Shown here one piece after another: positions 1 to 5,564 of a DNA stretch of 9,188 nt (position 1 is its first letter; every line of letters starts with the position of its first letter). The notes beneath the pieces are model-generated. The model was not told the DNA's origin. It was given only the letters and a program-made list of their open reading frames with translations, and searched no databases. Origin of the DNA: a bacterium (GTDB lineage: Bacteria > Patescibacteria > Microgenomatia > Levybacterales > UBA12049); assembly GCA_021825955.1 (NCBI GenBank), contig JAKAEH010000014.1, positions 1 through 9,188 on the forward strand. Direction: 5' to 3'. Both the position numbers and the translations under genes were made by a program.

Positions 1-150
1 ACCGCAAAAGCCACAATTAACCTCACTGACGCAGATACAATAAGAACCTCAGTGACCTTTATAGCTATACCTGTTATTTGGGTAAGCGTCTTTTCGATCA
101 TAATCCTGATAGCCCTAGGAATCACTTTAAAAGTAATGAAAAAGATCTAA
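1..150 (+). CDS. C-terminal end of a membrane-anchored surface protein (partial)
   Basis: Reading frame 1 is open from the left edge to a TAA at 148-150, giving the last 49 residues of a protein whose start lies outside the window. The fragment begins with a short polar stretch (TAKATINLTDADTIRTS). A strongly hydrophobic segment of about 24 residues follows (roughly residues 19-42, with IPVIWVSVF and IIILIALGI), and the chain ends in a basic tail, KVMKKI. A single C-terminal helix with a Lys-rich end is the usual pattern of a tail anchor: the bulk of the protein outside and the few last residues in the cytoplasm. The function of the main part cannot be read from here. The frame, the stop and the hydrophobic profile are directly visible; the orientation is inferred from the positive-inside rule. 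Confidence 0.75.
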   Translation, partial: TAKATINLTDADTIRTSVTFIAIPVIWVSVFSIIILIALGITLKVMKKI

Positions 151-157
151 CCTAATC

Positions 158-203
158 ACTAGTCACTAGAAAATATAAACTAGTCCTAGTCCCATAGCTT
201 TTT
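158..203 (+). terminator. Possible weak intrinsic terminator after the first gene
   Basis: Seven bases after the TAA stop an imperfect hairpin can be drawn. ACTAG 158-162 pairs with CTAGT 186-190, and ACTAG 165-169 pairs with CTAGT 180-184. A small internal loop separates the two 5-bp stems, and the apical loop of 10 bases is A-rich. A run of five T (199-203) follows, but 8 bases separate it from the stem, which is longer than in a classic Rho-independent terminator, and the stem is not GC-rich. The repeated ACTAGTC words (158-164 and 179-185) might instead be chance or a short direct repeat. Confidence 0.3.
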
Positions 204-209
204 GTATAA

Positions 210-230
210 ATACCGGTATAATAATTATTA
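210..230. promoter_or_regulatory. Two abutting perfect palindromes (possible operator)
   Basis: ATACCGGTAT (210-219) is a perfect 10-base palindrome and TAATAATTATTA (219-230) a perfect 12-base palindrome; they share one T. A TATAAT hexamer spans 217-222 across the junction. The symmetry is seen directly. A role as a binding site for a dimeric regulator or as a promoter element is inference, since no good -35 box precedes it and no gene starts nearby. Confidence 0.3.
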
Positions 231-711
231 AGACGAACAGGTAAGTTTCTAAAAAAAATACCTCCACTCCTAACCCCGAAAATCCCAAAAATTCCAAAAT
301 GGCGTTTCCCCCAAAACATCAATCCAAAAGACATGTCTGACAACAAAATCACCTACCTATTGTTACTGCTAAAAGTCAAAATAAGTAAAAATAAGGCTTG
401 TGTAAACGAAGACGATTTTGTGAAAAGAAAGGTTATATAGTAAAAATCAGGTAAGAAAAACTTCCCCGAGACCTAAATTTTGGCATTTTAAACCCTAATA
501 CACCATATCGAACTACATCAGGCAAATTTGACCCTCTAATGATATTCAAAGATATACATATATATACTCCCTAGGCATGGCGTCTTTGACTAAAGTAACC
601 ATGAAAAATGACATGTAGCCTTAGAAATGAATTTTGTTTTCACATCAATTTATTTATTTATTAGATATTTCAAACTATATCATTTGGATTTGATTTTCTT
701 ACTCTAGGTTA

Positions 712-779
712 TTGACAAGCATATATATATTGTATTACGCTTTTGGTATGAGCAATATAATCCGTATAATTAGTATAAT
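712..779 (+). promoter_or_regulatory. Promoter region of the 874-5103 gene: TTGACA box and triple TATAAT array
   Basis: A consensus -35 box TTGACA stands at 712-717. Three perfect -10 hexamers TATAAT lie at 756-761, 765-770 and 774-779, as the start of three successive 9-base units (TATAATCCG, TATAATTAG, TATAATCCC). The TTGACA box is too far from them for a normal spacer. Its nearest -10 candidate is TATTAC at 733-738 with a short 15-base spacer. TTGGTA (743-748) sits 16 bases before the second TATAAT and could be its -35. Transcription from the third hexamer would begin near 785-787 and leave a leader of roughly 90 bases. The boxes are exact matches; which one is used is not known. Confidence 0.5.
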
Positions 780-870
780 CCCGAATCAGAATACGGGTGC
801 TGCGGTAATAATTGCTGAAACTATTAAAACTCTCGGTCTGCCCTTTGTGAAAAACAATTCACAAACGTGA
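748..870 (+). other. Short upstream reading frame, 40 codons, ending 3 bases before the fibre gene
   Basis: An ATG at 748 opens a frame of 40 codons that stops at TGA 868-870, three bases before the ATG at 874. The peptide begins MSNIIRIISIIP and continues with a mixed hydrophilic and hydrophobic stretch (NTGAAVIIAETIKTLGLPF). The NII/RII/SII pattern comes from the 9-base TATAAT repeat. No Shine-Dalgarno sequence precedes the ATG, and the frame covers the predicted -10 boxes, so transcripts from those boxes would lack its start. It could be a leader peptide coupled to the downstream gene, but a chance frame is more likely. Confidence 0.2.
844..865 (+). promoter_or_regulatory. Perfect hairpin just before the start codon of the fibre gene
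   Basis: TTTGTGAA (844-851) and TTCACAAA (858-865) form a perfect 8-base inverted repeat around a 6-base A-rich loop, ending 8 bases before the ATG at 874. The word GTGAAAAA also occurs twice as a direct repeat (847-854 and 867-874). No purine-rich Shine-Dalgarno sequence is present where one is expected; the hairpin fills the place. It may act in the mRNA as a translation-control stem, or in DNA as an operator. Both are inference. Confidence 0.4.
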
Positions 871-873
871 AAA

Positions 874-1473
874 ATGGAAATATTAGAATTATTTAAAGAG
901 TACTTACTTAACAAAAAAAAGCCGGCATCAAAAGCCACGGTCAAAAACTACTCCGCTGATATCAGACACTTCGTGAAATGGTTTGAGGAATCCTATCAAC
1001 AAACCTTCATTCCCCAAGCCGTAAACACTGTGGTTGCTATCAGGCATAAAGAGTATTTAAACAAGCTTTCTCCCCGCTCATATGAAAGACATGTCTCGAG
1101 TCTCCGAAAATTCTTTGCATATCTTAAAGATCAAGGCTTGGCTGATTCTTCACCTTTTGAAATCCAGCCTATTACCCAAACAACCACACCAACTGATCTT
1201 TGGAAGAAAAAGGAATTCAAAGAATATCTTTACAATCATGGTTCATCATATCTTACTATAAAGAACTATATCATTGACGTTCAGGGATTCATCAAATGGA
1301 TGGAAGAAGCACTTGAAAAACCGGGGTTTGAAGTAATTACGCCTGAGCTTATCGAGGAATACAAACAAAGGCTTCTTGCTCTTAAAAAGTTCTCGCCAAG
1401 AAGTATCAATAGAAAGCTTTCTTCTATCAGAAAATATCTTTCATACGCCAAAGCAGAAGGGCTGGTGCCTGAT
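874..1473 (+). repeat. Tandem duplicated integrase-type SAM-like (core-binding) domains
   Basis: Residues 1-96 and 108-200 of the fibre protein are two copies of one helical domain. Matching blocks are FKEYL..(T)(V/I)KNY..D(I/V)..F(I/V)KW(M/F)EE near the start of each copy and K(L/F)SPRS..R..SS(L/I)RK near the end. From K64 and K172, 14 of 26 aligned residues are identical. In tyrosine recombinases (Xer and phage integrases) this domain clamps DNA and is followed by a catalytic domain with Arg, His-x-x-Arg and Tyr. Here the second copy runs into a charged linker and a membrane helix, so no recombinase activity is expected. DNA binding is possible but not shown. Confidence 0.85.
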
Positions 1474-4400
1474 GTAGAGGTTTTGGCAGTTATGCTTCAC
1501 AAAAAACCAAAAGAGACAATGAGCCTTGACCAAATTACTCTTGAGAAAAAAGAGTCATACTCGCTTTTCCCTCCGGTCAGGCTTATCCAAAAAATTTTTA
1601 AGCCTTATGAAATTGCAGAGGATAAAATTGCTTCAAAGATAGCTGAAAAAATCCGGGAGAAAAAAGAAGAAACTCAACCTTCTAATTCAAGGTATGAAAA
1701 AATCCTGCACCAAATCAAAAACATCAAAAAGGAGTTTTATGCTCCCTATGATATCTCAACTGCCTCCTTTCCAATTCACAAAAAAATTTATCACCATGTA
1801 AGATACACACGCCCCAACTGGTACAAAAGGTATCACACATATTCATTTACTAACTATCTGCACTTTGGGGTCTTGGTAGTTTTTGCATCCGGTGTCGGCT
1901 ACATAATTTTCCAAAACTTGTTTGTCGCTCCTCATAAGGAAAATAACTTGTTTGCGGCTGCTCCTTCGCGCGTCCTTTCTTTTCAGGGAAGACTAACGGA
2001 CGCACAAAATAATCCTATTACCGCGGCTACTGACATCACTTTTGCAATTTACAATGCTGAAACAGGCAGTGTCTCTCTCTGGACAGAAACTCAAACCGCT
2101 ATAACCCCTGACTCACAAGGCTTCTTTTCTGTTAATTTGGGGGCAACTACTCCAATTCCGGGCAATGTCTTCACAGATAACTCTAGTCTCTATCTTGGCA
2201 TTGCTATAAATGGTACCCCCGAACTTGTTCCGCGGCAAAGACTGGCATCCGTTCCTTACGCCATAAATTCTGAAACCCTCCAGGGAATGGTTCCGATCAC
2301 CGATTTAAATGCCGGGACATCAAATGTTTTACTCGCCCTTGACTCAACAGGTAAACTCACAATAGGAGGAAAAGCAAGTCCTACCTTTGAGGCAACCGGA
2401 GGCGAATTCAAACTTGCCGGTAAATCCTTGGTTTTGGCGACAAGCACAGGATCAAACGGAAATATAACCCTTGCACCGGATGGGTCCGGGAAAATTGACC
2501 TTCACTCCGCTCTTATTAATTCCGGCAACTCGGGGACTTTTCCGGGGGCAGTTGAGGTAAACGATAAATTTGTAGTTATTGCAACCGAATCGGCGGTAGC
2601 GGCTTTTATCTTAAACAACAATACAGCAGGCGGAGATATTTTCACAGCATCATCTTCAGGTGTCACCCGCTTCACGATTGCAAATGACGGACTACTAATT
2701 ATGAAAAAATATACAACAGATGGCGGGCTTCTTTTTGCAAATTCAAAAGGCGAAGTCTATCAAACAGGAGGCGGCACGTCAAATAAATGTCTTTTAGGGG
2801 GCACTTTGCCTGTCTGGGGTTCTTGCGGAACCGGAGAAACGCCATTCTGGACACAAGGAACAGGTACAATTTACCAAGCAAATTTAACCCAAGATTTTCT
2901 TATCGGAGGAACAGCGACTTCAGGAGCCAAATTTTCCGTAACGAACGTTGCATCGGGAAGTCCGGTTGCATCCATTTCAGCAACTTCTACAGGAACCGGC
3001 ATCTCTTTAAACGGAAACGGGACAATTCAAAGTCTTTTAAATTCGAACTTAACCATTGGCGGCAATACAACAGGCAATATAATTTTGAGTCCAAACAACG
3101 GACTCGGAAGTGTTGGGATAGGAACAACCACACCTATTGGGGTGCTAAACGTAAACGGGACAGCTCCGGGGAAAGCCCTGACAATTCTCAATGAAACTGG
3201 GGGAAACGATATTTTCACGGCATCTGCCGGCGGCAACACAAGGTTTGTAATAGCAAATAACGGAAATGTCGGAATAGGAAATTCCAGGCCTTCTTCTGCT
3301 CTTGATGTTTGGGGACTATCCGGAACTGCATCCGTCGCTTCCTTTTCAGGAAATACTTCATTTGCAGGACTTGTAATTGATAATAGCGGAACAGGAGATA
3401 TTCTAACCGCTTCTTCAAGCGGAATGACTCGCCTCACACTAACTAACAACGGAAACTTGGGCATAGGGACAGCAACTCCGGGTGCACGGCTTCAAGTCGG
3501 GAATCAAGGTGACGGCTCTATTGCTCGCGCAAACTCATGGAACACTTTTTCAGACATCCGCTTCAAAGACAATATCAATGTAATTGGCGATGCATTAAAT
3601 AAAGTGCTAGCATTAAATGGAGTCAGCTTTACATGGAGGAATTCCGGACTCCCGTCAATTGGATTTGTGGCTCAGGATGTAGAAAAAATCGTTCCCGAAA
3701 TTGTCTCAACCGATGCTTTCGGCTTTAAGTCTCTTGATTATGGAAAGATAACGCCACTACTCGTCAATGCGATTCACGACCAGCAAAATCAAATTTCCTC
3801 TCTTATGTCCGGCGTTATCAACACCGGGACCGTGGTTGCTTCAGCTCTAAATATCACAACCGACTCAATTACCATAGCCGGACAAAGCCTTAAAGATTTT
3901 ATTGTTCAAACCATAAACACTTCAAAAATTACCCTAATTTCTCCTTTGGTAGAAGCGGATCAAATTAGCACTAATTTTATATCTCCGCTAGCAGATAGCT
4001 CTGATATTTCCTTGAGCTTGAATGATTCAAAGCTTACAATTCACGAATCAAGAAATGCTTCAAGCTCTGCGGTTGCTGAATTTGATAACAAAGGAAATGC
4101 CACCCTTTCCGGTACACTTACAAGCTCAGGAGTAAACACTGGTGAAGCTACGGTTTCAAACCAATTATCAGTCAATAATTTGAGTGCCAATAACGCAACT
4201 GTGGCCGGAACTCTCCGTGCAGATAGGATTATAGCAAATAATATTGAAGGGCTTGATTCCCGCATAGCCTCAATAGCCGCGACATTTTCGAATCAAAACC
4301 AAAGCTCGGTTTCAGGGAATTTAAGTCTTCAGCCACTAACAACAAACTATCAACCAATAACTAATTTTGTAGACATCTCTTCTTTCTCTGCAAATTTTGC

Positions 4401-5103
4401 TACTTTTCACGAAGGACTTATAGCTTTCGGCCCCACGACTCTTGAACAACTGAGCGTGCTCGATTCTATTTCAATCGGAACAAATTTCACAATTAGCAGT
4501 AATTCAATAAATCTGCTAGGAGGAGACCTGGAAATTCAGCCGTTGAGGCAAGGCGGAGTTTCTTTCCTTGCCGGAGCGGTAAAAATCGAAGCTGACGGAA
4601 ATTTGAAAGTGAATGAAAATGCCAAGTTTGCCAAGGATGTACAAGTTATGGGAACCCTTTCAGCAAACGTTATTTCTCCTCTGCCACAACAGGACTTAAA
4701 TGTCACGCTTCCTGATTCAAGCCTTAATGTCCAGGACGGAACAGGCAATAAAGTACTTTCTATCAATCAAGTGGGTGATGTGACAGCATCCGGCTCCGGT
4801 ACTTTTGGAAAATTGAACCTTTCGTTTGCTTCACCTGCCTATGCTTTAAATGACACCCAAGCTGTTGCAACCGGATCTGCAGGAACCGCAACCCTTAAAA
4901 AATACAGGACAGAAATAACTGTCTATAATCCCTTGATAACGAAAGACTCGCTTATCTATATAACGCCCGTCGGAACCACAACTTCCATTTTGTCTCTCTT
5001 AAGACAAACTCCCAACACTCTTTACACCCAAGGGTCATTTACTGTCGGAGCAAATTCAATTGCTGGGCAAGATATACAATTTAACTGGATGATAGTCAAT
5101 TAG
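874..5103 (+). CDS. Membrane-spanning fibre protein: tandem integrase SAM-like domains, TM helix, internal peptidase S74 chaperone
   Basis: The product has 1409 residues. The start is the first ATG after an in-frame TGA (868-870), and the first domain begins at once. Residues 1-96 and 108-200 are two phage-integrase-type N-terminal SAM-like (core-binding) domains. No recombinase catalytic domain follows. Residues 225-325 are charged, becoming basic before one membrane helix (331-350), so the N-terminal third should be cytoplasmic. An FAAAP motif at 360-364 resembles a signal-peptidase site, but Pro at +1 should block cleavage. Outside follow an 'LSFQGRL' beta module (about 366-466), fibre repeats with GIGTxxP turns (748, 800, 863), and a peptidase S74 domain (893-976) beginning SDIRFK with dyad Ser893/Lys898. 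Another 430 residues follow: short coiled-coil segments, two 'ISPL' repeats (1036-1082, 1267-1310) and a C-terminal beta domain ending FNWMIVN. The only cysteines are 639 and 651. It is probably a trimeric, self-cleaved surface fibre; ligand and cytoplasmic role are unknown. Confidence 0.9.
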   Translation: MEILELFKEYLLNKKKPASKATVKNYSADIRHFVKWFEESYQQTFIPQAVNTVVAIRHKEYLNKLSPRSYERHVSSLRKFFAYLKDQGLADSSPFEIQPITQTTTPTDLWKKKEFKEYLYNHGSSYLTIKNYIIDVQGFIKWMEEALEKPGFEVITPELIEEYKQRLLALKKFSPRSINRKLSSIRKYLSYAKAEGLVPDVEVLAVMLHKKPKETMSLDQITLEKKESYSLFPPVRLIQKIFKPYEIAEDKIASKIAEKIREKKEETQPSNSRYEKILHQIKNIKKEFYAPYDISTASFPIHKKIYHHVRYTRPNWYKRYHTYSFTNYLHFGVLVVFASGVGYIIFQNLFVAPHKENNLFAAAPSRVLSFQGRLTDAQNNPITAATDITFAIYNAETGSVSLWTETQTAITPDSQGFFSVNLGATTPIPGNVFTDNSSLYLGIAINGTPELVPRQRLASVPYAINSETLQGMVPITDLNAGTSNVLLALDSTGKLTIGGKASPTFEATGGEFKLAGKSLVLATSTGSNGNITLAPDGSGKIDLHSALINSGNSGTFPGAVEVNDKFVVIATESAVAAFILNNNTAGGDIFTASSSGVTRFTIANDGLLIMKKYTTDGGLLFANSKGEVYQTGGGTSNKCLLGGTLPVWGSCGTGETPFWTQGTGTIYQANLTQDFLIGGTATSGAKFSVTNVASGSPVASISATSTGTGISLNGNGTIQSLLNSNLTIGGNTTGNIILSPNNGLGSVGIGTTTPIGVLNVNGTAPGKALTILNETGGNDIFTASAGGNTRFVIANNGNVGIGNSRPSSALDVWGLSGTASVASFSGNTSFAGLVIDNSGTGDILTASSSGMTRLTLTNNGNLGIGTATPGARLQVGNQGDGSIARANSWNTFSDIRFKDNINVIGDALNKVLALNGVSFTWRNSGLPSIGFVAQDVEKIVPEIVSTDAFGFKSLDYGKITPLLVNAIHDQQNQISSLMSGVINTGTVVASALNITTDSITIAGQSLKDFIVQTINTSKITLISPLVEADQISTNFISPLADSSDISLSLNDSKLTIHESRNASSSAVAEFDNKGNATLSGTLTSSGVNTGEATVSNQLSVNNLSANNATVAGTLRADRIIANNIEGLDSRIASIAATFSNQNQSSVSGNLSLQPLTTNYQPITNFVDISSFSANFATFHEGLIAFGPTTLEQLSVLDSISIGTNFTISSNSINLLGGDLEIQPLRQGGVSFLAGAVKIEADGNLKVNENAKFAKDVQVMGTLSANVISPLPQQDLNVTLPDSSLNVQDGTGNKVLSINQVGDVTASGSGTFGKLNLSFASPAYALNDTQAVATGSAGTATLKKYRTEITVYNPLITKDSLIYITPVGTTTSILSLLRQTPNTLYTQGSFTVGANSIAGQDIQFNWMIVN
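1864..1923 (+). other. Transmembrane helix between cytoplasmic and exported parts of the fibre protein
   Basis: Residues 331-350 (FGVLVVFASGVGYIIFQNLF) are the only clear membrane-length hydrophobic segment in the 1409 residues. The 30 residues before it carry many Lys, Arg and His and hardly any acid, whereas the sequence after it is poor in positive charge, so the positive-inside rule puts the N-terminus in the cytoplasm and the C-terminal 1050 residues outside. It probably works as an internal, uncleaved signal-anchor. Confidence 0.85.
2635..3453 (+). repeat. Three dispersed copies of a 19-residue fibre motif
   Basis: The motif D-I-(F/L)-T-A-S-(S/A)-(S/G)-G-x-T-R-(F/L)-x-(I/L)-(A/T)-N-(D/N)-G occurs at residues 588-606 (2635-2691), 779-797 (3208-3264) and 842-860 (3397-3453). 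Copies two and three are followed within a few residues by the G-I-G turn and a P-x-x-x-L-x-V strand, giving a longer unit of about 30 residues. Such units are typical of trimeric beta-helical fibre shafts. The copies differ enough in DNA to rule out a very recent duplication. Confidence 0.75.
3550..3801 (+). other. Peptidase S74 (intramolecular chaperone) domain within the fibre protein
   Basis: Residues 893-976 match the S74 family known from phage endosialidase tail spikes and related to the ICE domain of Myrf. Signposts are SDIRFKDNI at the start, 'L.LNGVSFTW', IGFVAQDVEKIVPEIV, the LDYGKITPLLVNAI strand and helix, and a short coiled-coil end (DQQNQISSL). In the family a Ser at the domain start and a Lys five residues later form the self-cleavage dyad; both are present (Ser893, Lys898). 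Cleavage is expected between Phe892 and Ser893 after trimer folding. The domain is internal, not C-terminal as in phage spikes. Confidence 0.88.
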
Positions 5104-5106
5104 AGG

Positions 5107-5556
5107 TTATTGGACGAAAACGTTAAGGATATTTCCTCTGTCATCTGAAAACTTAAAGTCCCCAGAATCCTTTAAAGCAATTGGCAAAGTTGATTTTCCA
5201 ACCTCTAGATTATAAGTCGCAATTGTATCCGAAACGCTTGTTTCAGTTATTACTACAGCTTTTGATGCGGTATTAATCAACAAAACATTGCTTCCTTTTC
5301 CCATCAAGAGAACTGCTTTCTGGGAAAACCCTTTATCTGAAAGAATTATAGGAAATGTCCCCGAATTTAAGACTTTTGGTTTTGTAGGAGTTTTGAGAGG
5401 ACCATTTGGTGCAAGTGTCGGAAGAACTTTTTTTGGACCTGAAAGATTGGTATTCTTATTTAAAGACCAAACAAACTCGGCTATTAAAATTATAAAAAGC
5501 ACAAGACCCAAAACTAAAAGTATTTCTTTTTTAATTTTATTTTCTTCGTTTTCCAT
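5107..5556 (-). CDS. Small membrane-anchored protein with a cupredoxin-like beta domain lacking copper ligands
   Basis: The product has 149 residues: an acidic and basic N-terminus (MENEENKIKK), one membrane helix (about 12-29, LLVLGLVLFIILIAEFVW), a Pro/Lys-rich linker (40-62), and a predicted all-beta outer domain (64-149). The outer domain follows the cupredoxin outline (GFSQKAVLLMGKGSNVLLIN, a later 'SGDFKFSDDRGN' turn, final strand NVFV) but has no Cys or His, and its only Met besides the start is Met85. It therefore cannot hold type-1 copper. The frame is also open to an ATG at 5613, but that start would overlap the upstream gene by 49 bases. The ATG at 5556 places the helix near the N-terminus and leaves 8 bases after the upstream stop. 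No Shine-Dalgarno sequence is seen, so translation may be coupled to the upstream gene. The fold call is tentative; a partner role for the large neighbour is inference. Confidence 0.75.
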   Translation of the reverse strand: MENEENKIKKEILLVLGLVLFIILIAEFVWSLNKNTNLSGPKKVLPTLAPNGPLKTPTKPKVLNSGTFPIILSDKGFSQKAVLLMGKGSNVLLINTASKAVVITETSVSDTIATYNLEVGKSTLPIALKDSGDFKFSDDRGNILNVFVQ

Positions 5557-5564
5557 ACTAAAAG

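Larger units (their letters stand above)
151..873. other. Long AT-rich intergenic region without a convincing gene
   Basis: About 720 bases separate the two rightward genes. Stops are frequent in all frames. The longest frame (minus strand, 352 to 152, GTG start) gives a repetitive Phe/Gly/Ile-rich peptide with no recognisable domain and is not accepted. Low-complexity tracts include alternating AT near 553-567 and 720-730 and an ATTT repeat at 648-663. The supportable content is listed separately: the weak hairpin after the first gene, two palindromes at 210-230, and the promoter-like and leader elements at 712-870. Nothing recognisable lies between about 235 and 640. No tRNA cloverleaf or known riboswitch was recognised by eye. 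Confidence 0.6.

Noticed and set aside
152..352. Minus-strand frame of 66 codons with a GTG start
   Set aside because: The peptide is repetitive (FGIFGIFG), has no domain or helix pattern, and overlaps the hairpin and palindromes of the spacer; the context gives no support for a gene.
874..1473. Active XerC/XerD-like recombinase or integrase of a mobile element
   Set aside because: Only core-binding domains are present. No Arg, His-x-x-Arg and Tyr catalytic region follows, and no attachment site or other mobile-element gene is visible.
2635..3453. CRISPR-like or DNA-level repeat array
   Set aside because: The repeats are in frame, diverged at DNA level, unevenly spaced and explained as protein modules of a fibre shaft.
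3027..3464. Minus-strand frame of 145 codons
   Set aside because: It lies wholly inside the fibre gene, opposite its repeats. Its Pro/Val/Phe-rich peptide is what the reverse complement of Gly/Asn/Thr-rich fibre codons gives.
2600..5103. Phage tail-fibre gene of a prophage
   Set aside because: The S74 and GIGTxxP modules also occur in phage, but no capsid, terminase, baseplate or lysis gene is nearby. The cytoplasmic domain plus membrane helix fits a cell-surface protein.
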